64,000 bases of DNA. It comes from Myxococcales bacterium. Lineage in GTDB: Bacteria > Myxococcota_A > UBA796 > GCA-2862545. Below the pieces are notes generated by a model, which was not told where the DNA came from, did no database searches, and worked only from the letters and a program-made list of their open reading frames with translations. Within the stretch, counting starts at the first letter, position 1. Each line of letters starts with the position of its first letter. Below are positions 18,672 to 28,730 of this stretch, piece after piece. The stretch is taken from positions 25,759 to 89,758 of the forward strand of contig JAHQVJ010000054.1 of NCBI GenBank assembly GCA_019634415.1, given 5' to 3'. A program made the position numbers and the translations under genes.

Positions 18672-19291
18672 CCCCGCAGGACAAGGCCGCTCGGATCCAG
18701 GGAATCCTGAACGAGCACTACCCCGAGCCGCCCTTCCCCCTCGACCACTCCGACGCGTACACCATGGTGGTGGCCGTGGCCCTGGCGGCCCAGACCACCG
18801 ACAAGAAGGTCAACGAGGTCACCCCTCGCCTCTTCGCGCGAGCCTCCACCCCAGCTGCCATGGCGGCGCTGTCCGTCGAGGAGATCCGGCAGCTGATCGA
18901 CGGGGTCAGCCTGGCCAACCGCAAGGCCGCAGCCGTCAAGGGCATGGCGGAGCAGCTCGTCGCCAACCACGGCGGCACCGTGCCCGGGAGCTTCGAGGAG
19001 CTCGAGGAGCTCCCGGGCGTGGGCCACAAGACCGCCTCGATGGTGATGGCCCAGGCCTTCGGGGTGCCCGCCTTCGCCGTCGACACCCACGTGCACCGCC
19101 TCGCGGGTCGCTGGGGGCTGTCGGAGGCCCGCAACACCACCCAGACCGAGCGCGATCTGAAGGCGCTGTTCCCCCGCGAGCGGTGGAGCACCATCTACTT
19201 GCAGATGATCCACTTCGGGCGGGAGCGGTGCCCAGCCAAGCGCCACGATGCGGGGACATGCCCCATCTGCAGCTGGGCAGCGCCGGGGTGA
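18668..19291 (+). CDS. nth: Endonuclease III (DNA glycosylase/AP lyase)
   Basis: 207 residues from GTG 18668, overlapping the upstream stop. The helix-hairpin-helix ELPGVGHKTASMVMAQAFG carries the catalytic Lys, and FAVDTHVHRLAGRW carries the catalytic Asp. It should remove oxidised pyrimidines from DNA. The C-terminal iron-sulfur motif differs from the usual C-x6-C-x2-C-x5-C: here it is C-x9-C-x2-C and the protein ends six residues later (SWAAPG), so the fourth ligand is missing. The cluster may be lost or differently ligated. Its place at the end of an operon with envelope proteins is odd for a repair gene. Confidence 0.9.
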   Translation: MTPQDKAARIQGILNEHYPEPPFPLDHSDAYTMVVAVALAAQTTDKKVNEVTPRLFARASTPAAMAALSVEEIRQLIDGVSLANRKAAAVKGMAEQLVANHGGTVPGSFEELEELPGVGHKTASMVMAQAFGVPAFAVDTHVHRLAGRWGLSEARNTTQTERDLKALFPRERWSTIYLQMIHFGRERCPAKRHDAGTCPICSWAAPG

Positions 19292-19358
19292 CCGCCCGGA
19301 GGTCGCCGCCGCGGCGCCGTGATAGGCATCCGCACAGGTCGCTGTTGGGGAGATCGAG

Positions 19359-20453
19359 GTGGCGGACCGCTCGCTGAGACAGAGCAGTGCCGTTCGGGCC
19401 GTCGTGGTCGTGGCCTCGGCGGTGGTCATCCTCGCTGGCCTCGACGCCGCCGAGCAGATCATCCTGCCCATCCTGCTGGCGGTGTTCCTGTCGATCGTCT
19501 CGCTACCGGCAGTGCGGGCCCTGAACCGGCTCGGGCTCCCCAACCCCATCGCCATCGCCATCGTGGTGGTGCTCGCGGCGGGCGTGCTGGTGGGCGTCAC
19601 CAGCATCTTCGCCGGCACGGTGCGGCAGTTCACCACGAACATCTCGGGCTACGACATCGCGCTACGGGATCAGGCGAACCACTTCCTCGTCCACACCGTG
19701 GGAATGTCCCAGGAACAGGCCAGAGAGCAGCTCAACGAGGTGCTGGCGTTGGTCACGCCCGAGGCCGTGATGCGGGCGGTCACCCAGTCCCTGAACCGGC
19801 TGCTGGCCGTGATGGGGAGCGTGTTGATCGTCGTGGTGACGCTGACCTTCATCCTGCTCGAGGCCTCCGAGATCGAGCAGAAGATCCGCGTGGCCTTCGG
19901 CAACGACGCACAGCCCGCCGGGCCCTTCTCCAACACGGGTCAGCGCATCAGCCGCTACCTCATCATCAAGACCGCCGTGAGCGCGGTCACCGGGATCTCC
20001 GCGGGAATCCTCTGCGAGGTGGTGGGGGTGGATCTACCCGTGATGTGGGGGCTGATCGCCTTCATGCTCAACTACATCCCCACCCTGGGCTCCATCGTGG
20101 CCGCCGTGCCGCCGGCCATCCTGGCGCTCGTGTCCCTCGACGGCTCCCACGCCATCGCCATCGCCATCGGGTACCTGGCCATCAACGTGACGCTGGGCAA
20201 CTTCGTGGAGCCCCGGCTGCTCGGCAACAACCTGGGCTTGTCCCCGCTGGTGGTGTTCCTGTCGCTGGTGTTCTGGGGCTGGCTGTGGGGGCCCGTGGGC
20301 ATGCTGCTGTGCGTTCCCCTCACGGTGATGGCCAAGCTCGTGCTGGACGGCAACGAGGACACGCGCTGGCTCGCCGTGCTCCTGGGCTCCCCTCGCGACG
20401 TGCGACGGGTGGCGGAAGAAGAGGGCCAAGGCGATCTGGAGGCCGCCAAGTAG
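19359..20453 (+). CDS. AI-2E/PerM family membrane protein
   Basis: 364 residues from GTG 19359. It has the usual layout: two N-terminal helices (AVVVVASAVVILAGLD, IILPILLAVFLSIVSLPAV), a third helix, a soluble stretch, then a C-terminal group of helices with the family patterns LPVMWGLIAFMLNYIPTLGSIVA, LGNFVEPRLLGNNLGLSPLVVFLSLVFWGWLWG and GMLLCVPL. Members export autoinducer-2 (TqsA), act as Na+/H+ antiporters or have unknown substrates. The gene is preceded by a 67-base gap with a small GC-rich palindrome (CGCCGCGGCG). Confidence 0.9.
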   Translation: MADRSLRQSSAVRAVVVVASAVVILAGLDAAEQIILPILLAVFLSIVSLPAVRALNRLGLPNPIAIAIVVVLAAGVLVGVTSIFAGTVRQFTTNISGYDIALRDQANHFLVHTVGMSQEQAREQLNEVLALVTPEAVMRAVTQSLNRLLAVMGSVLIVVVTLTFILLEASEIEQKIRVAFGNDAQPAGPFSNTGQRISRYLIIKTAVSAVTGISAGILCEVVGVDLPVMWGLIAFMLNYIPTLGSIVAAVPPAILALVSLDGSHAIAIAIGYLAINVTLGNFVEPRLLGNNLGLSPLVVFLSLVFWGWLWGPVGMLLCVPLTVMAKLVLDGNEDTRWLAVLLGSPRDVRRVAEEEGQGDLEAAK

Positions 20454-20512
20454 GCGACCGTTTGCGCTGGCCACCAGGCCGGCACAACAACCCTCGAGTG
20501 TGGAGAGTGGAC

Positions 20513-22507
20513 GTGGTGTGGATGGCCCTGATCGGAGCGTCGGCCTGGGCCGACGACGACGCCCAGTTGGACGTGGCGCGCGGGTGGTATCTGTGGCGGA
20601 CGGGCCAGGACGAGCGCGCCGTCTCCCTGGCTCGTGAGCTGGCCGATACGAACCCGGATCACCTCGGAGCCCAGCAGCTCCACATCGCGATGGAGGTGGT
20701 GCAGGGCAACGGAGCCAGCATGGAGGCCGCCTACCGCGATGCGTGGGGCATGGCCCCCTCGGATCCGGAGACCCGGGTGGCGCTGGCCTTCGCCCTCGTC
20801 CTGCGCAACGACTCCGCCGGCTCCTGGTGCGAGGAGGTCGCCACACTGGTGGCCAGCGTCACCGACGGCGAGCCCCACTACTGGGCCACCGTCGCCGAGC
20901 GCCTCAAGGACGAGCGCTGCACGGGCCAGACCGACCACGCCGACGCCGAGCTGCGTCGCATCGCCAAGGAAGGCGGCGTCGGATGGGCGGACGGCGTGTT
21001 CGCCAAGATCAACGCGGGCTACCTCAAGCAGGATCTGCCCGAAGACCTCGAGCGTTTGTGGGCGGAGGCCCCTCACCGCCTCGACGAGTCCGTGGCCCTG
21101 TGGGCCGACCACGTGGCAGGTCCCGCCCGCGCCAGGTCGCGCAACCTCACCATGCGCGCCCTCGACGATGCCGCCGAGGGCTCCGACGCCATGCTCGTGC
21201 ACGCGGCCCTGCAGGCCTTCCGGCAGCTCGACAAGGGATCCAAGGCCGACAAGGCAGCCGAGCGCCTGTCCCGCCTCGACCCCGACGCGAAGCTGGATCT
21301 GGGCAGGCAGGTGGCAGACGTGCAGGATCCACCGATCTACGACACGATCGACGCCTGCAGCACCGAGCTGACCGCCGAGCGGATCCTGTCCTGCCTGGAC
21401 GCCATCGACGTGCCCGACGACGGCTCCGTGGCCGCCCACCTACAGGCCCGGCGTCGCGAGGCCTTCGTGGCCGCGTCCGACCCCGAGTCCGCCCAGCAGG
21501 CCGCTCGGCTGGCGTGGCTGGCCGACCCTGCCAATCGCTACAACGCGCGCCAGTTCGCTCGGATGACCCTCGCCCTCGACGCCCCCTCGCCAGAGGATCT
21601 GACGGAGGTGGTCGAGGCGGCCCAGACCGTGGTGGATCGCCACGGCGTCGTCGACGCCGAGGCGCTGGACGAGCGTCAGCGCCGCTGGGTGGCCCGCGAT
21701 CTCCAGCTGAAGTCCAAGGTGCTGCTGGCCGCAGGACGCGCAGAGGAGGCTCTCGACGGGCAGCTCCAGGCACTGCAGCTCCACCCCACGCCCACCCGAC
21801 GCCTCGTGTTCGGGCAGCTCCTGGCCGAGGCGGAGCGCGACGACGACGCCGTGCTGCAGCTGGTGGTGGCCTTGGCTGCAGAGACCGAGGACACCGCTGG
21901 GATCCGCGTGGGTCGCGAGCTGTTGACCGAGCTGAACGCGGGATGGCACCCCGAGGGCATGCCCGGCATGCTGCGCGAGGTGGCCCGTGCGCCCGAAGAT
22001 CGGGTGCCGGCTCACCCGCTCGTGGGGCGCCGCGTACCCGATCTCGACGCCTTCACCCCCGACCCTCCCTCCGATGACGAAGCAGAGGAAGCGGAGGCCC
22101 CGCTGGCCGTGGTCGTGGCCACCTGGGCCCCCTTCGAGCCCGGCAGCGAGGCCGCCCTCGAGCGTCTGAACGGCATCGCCCGGCGCTACGCCTCACGAGG
22201 CGTGGCCGTCCTGGCCGTGGACGTGGGCCTGGCACCGAGCGACGACGATGACGACGAGGAGACGCCCGCGCCTCCCTCCGAGGGCGAGGCCGAGCCGGTG
22301 GAGCCCTCGCTGCTGCAGCACCGCTTCGGCGGAGCGAGCGTGATGCGGGAGCTCCGCGCGGTGGCGCTGCCCACCGTGGCGGTCATCGACACGCGCCGCG
22401 GCCGGTTCCGGTCGGTGCTCGCCCCCTACCACCCGAGCACCCTCACCCTCGAGGAGGCACTCGACGAGCTCCTCCCCGAGGAGGAGGCCTCCGAGGAAGA
22501 GGACTAG
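20513..22507 (+). CDS. Exported TPR protein with C-terminal thioredoxin-like domain lacking cysteines
   Basis: 664 residues from GTG 20513, chosen because GGAGAG lies five bases upstream and the start MVWMALIGASAWA reads as a short signal peptide; GTG 20498 and ATG 20522 are alternatives. Residues 15-500 are TPR-like helical pairs (ARGWYLWRTGQDERAVSLARELADTNPDH and others). Residues about 530-655 resemble a TlpA/AhpC-type thioredoxin fold: LAVVVATWAPFEPGSEAALERL, GVAVLAVDVG, LPTVAVIDTRRGRF. The WCxxC active site reads TWAPFEP, so no redox chemistry is expected. An acidic insert (SDDDDDEE) interrupts the domain. Its stop shares the palindrome CTAG with the convergent beta-helix gene. Confidence 0.72.
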   Translation: MVWMALIGASAWADDDAQLDVARGWYLWRTGQDERAVSLARELADTNPDHLGAQQLHIAMEVVQGNGASMEAAYRDAWGMAPSDPETRVALAFALVLRNDSAGSWCEEVATLVASVTDGEPHYWATVAERLKDERCTGQTDHADAELRRIAKEGGVGWADGVFAKINAGYLKQDLPEDLERLWAEAPHRLDESVALWADHVAGPARARSRNLTMRALDDAAEGSDAMLVHAALQAFRQLDKGSKADKAAERLSRLDPDAKLDLGRQVADVQDPPIYDTIDACSTELTAERILSCLDAIDVPDDGSVAAHLQARRREAFVAASDPESAQQAARLAWLADPANRYNARQFARMTLALDAPSPEDLTEVVEAAQTVVDRHGVVDAEALDERQRRWVARDLQLKSKVLLAAGRAEEALDGQLQALQLHPTPTRRLVFGQLLAEAERDDDAVLQLVVALAAETEDTAGIRVGRELLTELNAGWHPEGMPGMLREVARAPEDRVPAHPLVGRRVPDLDAFTPDPPSDDEAEEAEAPLAVVVATWAPFEPGSEAALERLNGIARRYASRGVAVLAVDVGLAPSDDDDDEETPAPPSEGEAEPVEPSLLQHRFGGASVMRELRAVALPTVAVIDTRRGRFRSVLAPYHPSTLTLEEALDELLPEEEASEEED

Positions 22508-24267
22508 GTCGCGCCAGCGCGGGGTCGCCGCAAGGCGCCCCACAGCACGAGCCCCAGCAGCCACCACGCCGCTGGGGACGACGCGGACGACGCACAGCGA
22601 CAGCCCGCCACGGCGAGATCGTCGTCTCCCCGCGGGGGCCGCAGCGCGTCGACGTCGCAGTCCAGATCGATCCGACCGTCGCAGTCGTTGTCGATCCCGT
22701 CGTCGCACACCTCGGGCACCGCTGGGTTCACCCCCGCCACCGCATCGTCGCAGTCGCCTCCCACCGTGACCGCGTCGTCGGGGAGCACGCACGCTTCGAT
22801 GGCGCGACCTCCGAAGCCGTCGCCATCCTCGTCGACGTAGCCCTCGGGGAAGGTGCTGGTGTCGAGGCTGGGATCGTCGTCGTCTTCCCGGCCGTCACAG
22901 TCCTCGTCGCCGCCGCCACACACCTCCTGCAGGTGCGGCGCCCGGCCAGCATCCAAGTCATCGCAGTCTCGATCGGACGTGGTCCCGTCGAAGCTGCCGT
23001 CCCCGTCGCGATCGCGAAGGGCCAGCGGCCCGCCCGTGGCCCCGATGTCGGAGCGCGTCCCGTCCGGATCCGACAGGGTCGGATCGCCGGCATCGAACGT
23101 CGCCCCCGAGGGATCGTAGGGGTCGGGAAGCACCGAGCCGTCACAGCGCGGATCGCGCTGTGTCAGCGCCGTGAGTCGGGGATCTCCCAGGAGCGTCGGA
23201 TCCATGGAGAGGTCGGCGTCCTCCGAGACCACGTCGCCGGGGTCGTTGCCCCAGAGCACGTTGTAGCCCCCCTGGACCGAGGCAGCGCTGTCGGTCTCGA
23301 TCACCGTGCCACTCAGCTGCTGGTTCGACACGTTGTCGACGAAGAGGTTGTTGCGCAGGGTCAGCGTGCTGTCGCTCCCCCAGCCGTAGATCGCGGAGCC
23401 CAGCCAGTGCGCCTGGTTGCCCACGAAGGTGTTGTTGGTCAGCGCCACCTCCGACTCGAGGGCGTACACGCCGCCGCTCACGTCGTAGGCCGTGTTGTCG
23501 AGGAGCACGCTGTTCTGCAGGGAGCCGCTGCCCATGAAGAACATCACGGCGCCGCCATCCCCCAGCTCGCGAGTGAGGCTGTCCACGTCGTTGCCACAGA
23601 AGGTGGTCCGCAGGAAGTCTCCCTGCGCCTGATCCAGGAACGCGCCCCCACCCCGCTCGGCCTGGTTCCCCACGAAGGTGCTGTCCTGGACCACACAGGT
23701 GGAGTCGACGGTGCAGAACAGGCCGCCGCCCTGGGTCGCCTCGTTGTCCTCGACGCGCGTGTCGCGCACGGTGAGGGTCCCGTTGGACACGATGCCGCCG
23801 CCCCCCTCGGCGGCTTCGTTGCCGCGGAGCGTGGCGCCTTGCACCAGCACCGTGGTCTGAGCCCCCGTCCACAGCCCGCCACCCCAACCCGTGGCGTAGC
23901 CGTCCTTCAGCGTCACGTCGCGCAGCGTGGCATCGGCCACGCCGGCGACCCAAGCGACCTGGCCGCCAGCCCCCTGAAGAGTGAGGTTCTCCACCGTCAC
24001 CCCCGTGGCATCCTCGATCCCCAGCACCGCCCCTTTCGGTCCGGCCACCAGGTGAGCGGCTCGATCGCCCGTGCCCACGATGCGCAAGCCGTCGAGATCG
24101 ACGTACAGGTTCACGCCCTCGTACAAGCCTTCGGCGAGCTCGATCGTGTCGCCGTCGCGGGCCTGCTCGGTGAGCACCTCCTGCAAGGACGGCACGCTGT
24201 CTGGAGCCACGGGCCACGTCTTGGCATGGGCGACCTGGGATCCCCCCAGGGCGATGAGGACGATCAC
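22504..24267 (-). CDS. Beta-helix surface protein with metal-binding repeats and MYXO-CTERM-like tail
   Basis: 587 residues from GTG 24267 with a strong GGAGGA just upstream; signal peptide MIVLIALGGSQVAHA. Residues about 40-360 are a right-handed beta-helix, with repeated GGG-x-N-x-T/L patterns (GNEAAEGGGGIVSNGTLTV, DNEATQGGGLFC). Residues 400-540 hold Asp-rich metal-binding motifs of the MopE kind (DRDGDGSFDG, RDCDDLDAG, CGGGDEDCDGREDDDD, DNDCDGRID). The end, GCRC then WWLLGLVLWGAL then RRPRA, matches a MYXO-CTERM-like sorting signal, so cell-surface anchoring is likely. It lies 15 bases downstream of a paralogue of nearly the same length and plan. Confidence 0.82.
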   Translation of the reverse strand: MIVLIALGGSQVAHAKTWPVAPDSVPSLQEVLTEQARDGDTIELAEGLYEGVNLYVDLDGLRIVGTGDRAAHLVAGPKGAVLGIEDATGVTVENLTLQGAGGQVAWVAGVADATLRDVTLKDGYATGWGGGLWTGAQTTVLVQGATLRGNEAAEGGGGIVSNGTLTVRDTRVEDNEATQGGGLFCTVDSTCVVQDSTFVGNQAERGGGAFLDQAQGDFLRTTFCGNDVDSLTRELGDGGAVMFFMGSGSLQNSVLLDNTAYDVSGGVYALESEVALTNNTFVGNQAHWLGSAIYGWGSDSTLTLRNNLFVDNVSNQQLSGTVIETDSAASVQGGYNVLWGNDPGDVVSEDADLSMDPTLLGDPRLTALTQRDPRCDGSVLPDPYDPSGATFDAGDPTLSDPDGTRSDIGATGGPLALRDRDGDGSFDGTTSDRDCDDLDAGRAPHLQEVCGGGDEDCDGREDDDDPSLDTSTFPEGYVDEDGDGFGGRAIEACVLPDDAVTVGGDCDDAVAGVNPAVPEVCDDGIDNDCDGRIDLDCDVDALRPPRGDDDLAVAGCRCASSASSPAAWWLLGLVLWGALRRPRAGAT

Positions 24268-24282
24268 GCTTCCTCCGATTCG

Positions 24283-26040
24283 CTACGAAGCATCTGGGTA
24301 CCGACGTCTCCGACGACCCATGGCGAGGCCGAGCGCCCCCACCCACAGCACCCCCTCGAGGGGCCCCCCGGTGCCACAACTGCACCCCGCAATATCACCC
24401 GAGTCCACGGGGCTGGGTCGGCCCGGACACTGCTCGTCCACCAGGGCATCACAGTCGTTGTCGACGAGATCGCAGACCTCGGGGGCGCCCGGGAAGACGA
24501 TGTCCGACGCATCATCGCAGTCCCCCGTCGGCAGCGGCTCACCCGCGACGCAGGCCTCCACCTCGGATCCGTCGGAGAACCCATCCCCGTCGGCGTCCAC
24601 TAGCACGAAGATCCCCGAGCCCGTGGCATCCACCGACGGATCCGCGTCGTCGATGGCGCCGTCGCAGTCTTCGTCCACGCCGCTGCACACCTCTTGGTTG
24701 CCCGGAAACTGGTTGTCGTCGAGGTCGTTGCAGTCCTCGTCCGCCCCGCGTCCGTCGTGAACACCATCGCCGTCGCGGTCCCGCTTGGCGTGCGGACCAC
24801 CGCTGGCACCGATGTCGGCAGGGGTGCCGTCCGGATCCACCCAGTCCGGGCCCGGTGAGCTCGTGCCTGCGTCGCTGGCCGGCCCCTCGTCGCTGGGCAG
24901 CACGGAGCTCGCACAGTCCCCCGGGACCAAGCCGAGGAGCATGGGATCCGCCAGGACCGTGTCTGGCAGCTGGTCCTGGTCGCCGTAGTCACGAGGGGTG
25001 TTGCCCCACATCAGGTTGTGCGACCCCTGAAGCGTGGCCTGGTCTCGGGCCTCCACGGCGCCGCCCCACTCGGCAGCGCCCGTGACGTTGCCCACGATCA
25101 GGTTGTTCGTGGCGGTGACGCTGGCCTTGGGTCCGATGGCGAACAGCGCCGCCCCGCCACCCCCGGATGCATTGCTGGCGAAGGTGTTGTTGAGGACCTG
25201 CACGGGTGCATCGAAGACATAGATCCCAGCCCCATCGTCGAGCAGACTGTTGAACAGGAACACGCTGTTGCTCACCACGGTGGGCGTGCCGTTGACGAGC
25301 AGCGTGCCCCCGACACCGGCCTTCTGCTTGGCTGGCTCGCCGTTCAGACAGAAGGTGCTGCGCCGCACGGTGGCAGCCGCTCCCCCCCACAGCACCAGCC
25401 CCGGCCCCCGCTCGGCGACCCCCGCCTCGAAGGTGGAATCCTCCACGACGCAGGTAGAGCCTGTGCCGCAGTACATGCCGGCACCGTAGTTCGCCTCGTT
25501 GGCGATGAACTGGGTGTCCCGCACGATCGCCGTGCCCTCGACCCACAGCGTGCCGTCGAAGTCCGAGGTGTTGTCGAAGAACGTGGAGCGCTCCACGGTG
25601 ACCTCGGAGCCGGCGTCCACGCGCAGCCCGGCTCCCCCCTCGAACGAGGTGTCTCGTCCGCTCTGCAGCCACACGTCGTCGAGGAAGGCCGTGCTGCCAT
25701 CGCGGACGTGGAGCACTCGGACGCGATCCTCCCCCGTCATGACGAAGCTCTGGAGCACGATGTTCTTGCTGCCCCGCGCCAACAGCATGATCACCGTGCC
25801 CGCACCTCCCTCGATGCGGGTGCCACCGGGACCGGAGCCCGCACCACGGATCGTGAGGTTCGAGCGACCGTACAGGTTGATGTCCGCACGGAACGTGCCC
25901 GGCCCCAGCACGATCTCGTCACCATCCGACACCAGGTCGTTGGCCACCGTCTCGAAGGACGGCGTGCCCCCTGGCTCGAGGGTCCAGGTCTTGGCAGAGG
26001 AGAGCGAACTCCAAGACACCACACAGAGCAACGTCCACAT
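24283..26040 (-). CDS. Beta-helix surface protein with metal-binding repeats and MYXO-CTERM-like tail (paralogue)
   Basis: 585 residues from ATG 26040 (MWTLLCVVSWSSLSSA is a clean signal peptide; an upstream in-frame ATG at 26064 would add eight residues). The plan is the same as its neighbour: KTW after the signal, beta-helix turns such as VERSTFFDNTSDFDG and NNTFASNASGGGGAALFA, then MopE-like Asp/Cys motifs (DRDGDGVHDG, EDCNDLDDN, CSGVDEDCDGAIDD, CDLVDNDCDALVDEQC), and a tail of GCSC, a short hydrophobic stretch and GRRRRRY, a textbook MYXO-CTERM pattern. The two genes form an operon and arose by duplication. Confidence 0.83.
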   Translation of the reverse strand: MWTLLCVVSWSSLSSAKTWTLEPGGTPSFETVANDLVSDGDEIVLGPGTFRADINLYGRSNLTIRGAGSGPGGTRIEGGAGTVIMLLARGSKNIVLQSFVMTGEDRVRVLHVRDGSTAFLDDVWLQSGRDTSFEGGAGLRVDAGSEVTVERSTFFDNTSDFDGTLWVEGTAIVRDTQFIANEANYGAGMYCGTGSTCVVEDSTFEAGVAERGPGLVLWGGAAATVRRSTFCLNGEPAKQKAGVGGTLLVNGTPTVVSNSVFLFNSLLDDGAGIYVFDAPVQVLNNTFASNASGGGGAALFAIGPKASVTATNNLIVGNVTGAAEWGGAVEARDQATLQGSHNLMWGNTPRDYGDQDQLPDTVLADPMLLGLVPGDCASSVLPSDEGPASDAGTSSPGPDWVDPDGTPADIGASGGPHAKRDRDGDGVHDGRGADEDCNDLDDNQFPGNQEVCSGVDEDCDGAIDDADPSVDATGSGIFVLVDADGDGFSDGSEVEACVAGEPLPTGDCDDASDIVFPGAPEVCDLVDNDCDALVDEQCPGRPSPVDSGDIAGCSCGTGGPLEGVLWVGALGLAMGRRRRRYPDAS

Positions 26041-26154
26041 GTACCGAGCGTACTCCAGGGTCACCGAGATCCGACACCCCGCCTGGCAAACCTGTCAACT
26101 CCGACGTGCTGCAGCCGATGGGTGAGGCCGCGCACGCGTGACGGGGGCAGGTGC

Positions 26155-26823
26155 ATGAACTTGGTGTTCCGACGACTCGCGGGGACCACCCTCGGACTGA
26201 AGCTGCTCATGGCCGGCTCCGGGGCCATCTGGATCGGCTTCGTCTGCCTGCACATGTTGGGCAACCTGCTGATCTTCGCCGGGGCCGACGTCCTCAACGA
26301 GTACGGCCACTTCATCCAGCACGGCACCCACGGCCTGGTGTGGGTGCTCCGAGTGGGGCTGATCGTGGCGGTGGTGGTGCACGTGGTCGCGGCCATCGCG
26401 CTGACCCGGATCGCCTTGAAGGCACGCCCCGAGCCGTACCGAGCGGCCCCCGATCGCCAGCGGGCCACCTACGCGAGCCTCACCATGCGCTACGGCGGGC
26501 CGACGCTGCTACTGTTCGTGCTGTACCACCTGTCGCACTACACCCTGGGCTGGAGCCACCACAGCTTCGTGGCAGGGGACGTGTACGGCAACGTCGTGCG
26601 CGGCTTCCAGGTGCCCTGGGTGAGCGGCCTGTACGTGGCCGCCATGGCCGCCCTGGGCCTGCACCTGTACCACGGACTGGCCTCGGCACTACAGACCCTG
26701 GGGATCGCCTTCGCGACGGAGCGTCGGCGCCATCGGCTGTCGGGCGCGCTGGCGCTGACGATCTTCGTGGGGAACAGCTCCATTCCCGTCGCCGTGCTGC
26801 TCCGCCTCCTGGAGACCCCATGA
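26155..26823 (+). CDS. sdhC: Succinate dehydrogenase/fumarate reductase cytochrome b subunit
   Basis: 222 residues from ATG 26155. Five hydrophobic helices carry paired histidines suited to two b hemes: [40 protein letters not shown] and [13 protein letters not shown]. This matches the single-anchor diheme type known from Bacillus SdhC and Wolinella FrdC rather than the SdhC/SdhD pair of E. coli. It passes electrons between the Fe-S subunit and the quinone pool. The stop overlaps the start of sdhA (ATGA). GGGGGCAGG precedes the start. Confidence 0.9.
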   Translation: MNLVFRRLAGTTLGLKLLMAGSGAIWIGFVCLHMLGNLLIFAGADVLNEYGHFIQHGTHGLVWVLRVGLIVAVVVHVVAAIALTRIALKARPEPYRAAPDRQRATYASLTMRYGGPTLLLFVLYHLSHYTLGWSHHSFVAGDVYGNVVRGFQVPWVSGLYVAAMAALGLHLYHGLASALQTLGIAFATERRRHRLSGALALTIFVGNSSIPVAVLLRLLETP

Positions 26824-28730
26824 AGCTCGACGCTCGCGTCCCCGACGCGCCGGTGGAAGACGCGTGGCGCCTGTGCAAGCGGGAGCTCGGGGTGGTGAGC
26901 CCGGCCAACAAGCGGCGCTACCACGTCGTGGTGGTGGGAGCGGGCCTGGCCGGCGCCTCGGCAGCGGCGTCGCTGGCGGAGCTCGGCTACCACGTGTCGG
27001 TCTTCTGCTTCCACGACTCGCCGCGCCGAGCCCACAGCATCGCCGCCCAGGGCGGCATCAACGCGGCGAAGAACTACCAGAACGACGACGACAGCGTCTG
27101 GCGACTCTTCTACGACACCATCAAGGGCGGTGACTTCCGCAGCCGCGAGGCCAACGTCCACCGCCTGGCCCAGACGAGCATGTCCATCATCGACCAGGCC
27201 GTCGCCCAAGGCGTCCCGTTCGCCCGGGAGTACGGCGGCTACCTCGCCAACCGCAGCTTCGGTGGAGCGCTGGTGTCGCGCACGTTCTACGCGCGAGGCC
27301 AGACGGGCCAGCAGCTGCTCCTGGGGGCCTACTCGGCGATGTCGAAGCAGGTCCGCCTGGGCCAGATCCGACAGTTCACCAGCCACGAGATGCTGGACGT
27401 GGTGGTCCACGGCGAACGAGCGCGCGGCATCGTGACCCGCGACCTGCGAACCGGGGAGGTGCGCCGCTGGGCCGCCGACGCCGTGGTGCTCGCGACGGGC
27501 GGCTACAGCAACGTCTACTACCTGTCGACGAACGCCAAGAAGTGCAACGTGACCGCCACCTTCCGGGCCTGGCGGCGGGGTGCGGGCTTCGCCAACCCGA
27601 GCTTCACCCAGATCCACCCCACTTGCATTCCGCGGGCCGGTCACCACCAGTCCAAGCTCACGCTGATGAGCGAGTCGCTGCGCAACGACGGCCGGGTGTG
27701 GGTGCCCGCACGAAAAGGAGACGACCGTCGCCCGCGCGACATCCCCGAGGCCGAGCGCGACTACTTCCTCGAGCGCATGTACCCCTCCTTCGGCAACCTC
27801 GTCCCCCGCGACGTGGCGTCGCGCGCCGCCAAGCGGGTGTGCGACGAAGGCTCCGGGGTAGGGCCTTCGGGCCTCGGCGTGTTCCTGGACTTCGCCGACG
27901 CGGTGGGGCGCCTGGGCAAGGACGGCGTGGACGAGCGCTACGGAAACCTGTTCGAGATGTACGAGCAGATCACGGGCGAAGACCCGCACGACACCCCGAT
28001 GCGGATCTTCCCGGCGCCGCACTACACGATGGGCGGACTGTGGGTGGACTACCACCTCATGAGCACCATCGAGGGGCTGTTCGTGCTCGGGGAGGCCAAC
28101 TTCTCCGACCACGGGGCCAACCGCCTGGGCGCCAGCGCCCTGATGCAGGGCCTGGCCGACGGCTACTTCGTGCTGCCCTACACCATCGGCGACTACCTGG
28201 CGCGCATCACGCCGAGCGAGGTGGACGACACCCACGAGGCCTTCCACGGCGCCGAGGACGCGGTCCAGACCCGTCTGAGCCGCCTGCTCTCGGTGAAGGG
28301 CACGCGCAGCGCCGACAGCTTCCACCGGGAGCTGGGCACGCTGCTGTGGGACGCCTGCTCCGTGAGCCGCAGCCGCGAGGGACTGCAGGACGCGCTGTCG
28401 AAGATCCCCAAGATCCGCGACGCCTTCTGGGCCGACGTGTCCGTTCCGGGCACCGCCGCCGATCTCAACCTGGCGCTCGAGCAGGCCGGTCGGGTCGCCG
28501 ACTTCCTGGACTTCGCCGAGGTGATGGTGCACGACGCCCTGGCGCGAGAGGAGTCCTGCGGCGCTCACTTCCGGGTGGAGCACCAGACGCCCGACGGAGA
28601 GGCCCTGCGCCACGACGACACCTTCAGCCACGTGGCCGTCTGGGAGCACCGCGGAAGCGATCCCCCCACCCTCCACACCGAGCCGTTGGCCTTCCGGGCC
28701 GTCACCCCGTCGCAGCGGAGCTACCAATGA
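26820..28730 (+). CDS. sdhA: Succinate dehydrogenase/fumarate reductase flavoprotein subunit
   Basis: 636 residues from ATG 26820. The FAD-binding fold starts with [21 protein letters not shown], and [16 protein letters not shown] holds the His that carries covalent FAD. The substrate-site regions [34 protein letters not shown] and [21 protein letters not shown] are intact. It belongs to the non-E. coli class found in Bacteroidetes, Geobacter and epsilon-proteobacteria, in line with the diheme anchor. It oxidises succinate to fumarate or the reverse; direction cannot be told from sequence. ATGA overlaps join it to sdhC and sdhB. Confidence 0.95.
   Translation: MKLDARVPDAPVEDAWRLCKRELGVVSPANKRRYHVVVVGAGLAGASAAASLAELGYHVSVFCFHDSPRRAHSIAAQGGINAAKNYQNDDDSVWRLFYDTIKGGDFRSREANVHRLAQTSMSIIDQAVAQGVPFAREYGGYLANRSFGGALVSRTFYARGQTGQQLLLGAYSAMSKQVRLGQIRQFTSHEMLDVVVHGERARGIVTRDLRTGEVRRWAADAVVLATGGYSNVYYLSTNAKKCNVTATFRAWRRGAGFANPSFTQIHPTCIPRAGHHQSKLTLMSESLRNDGRVWVPARKGDDRRPRDIPEAERDYFLERMYPSFGNLVPRDVASRAAKRVCDEGSGVGPSGLGVFLDFADAVGRLGKDGVDERYGNLFEMYEQITGEDPHDTPMRIFPAPHYTMGGLWVDYHLMSTIEGLFVLGEANFSDHGANRLGASALMQGLADGYFVLPYTIGDYLARITPSEVDDTHEAFHGAEDAVQTRLSRLLSVKGTRSADSFHRELGTLLWDACSVSRSREGLQDALSKIPKIRDAFWADVSVPGTAADLNLALEQAGRVADFLDFAEVMVHDALAREESCGAHFRVEHQTPDGEALRHDDTFSHVAVWEHRGSDPPTLHTEPLAFRAVTPSQRSYQ

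Noticed and set aside
19220..19320. Frameshift hiding the fourth Fe-S Cys of endonuclease III
   Set aside because: No Cys codon appears in the other frames directly after the stop, so a simple one-base shift would not restore the motif.
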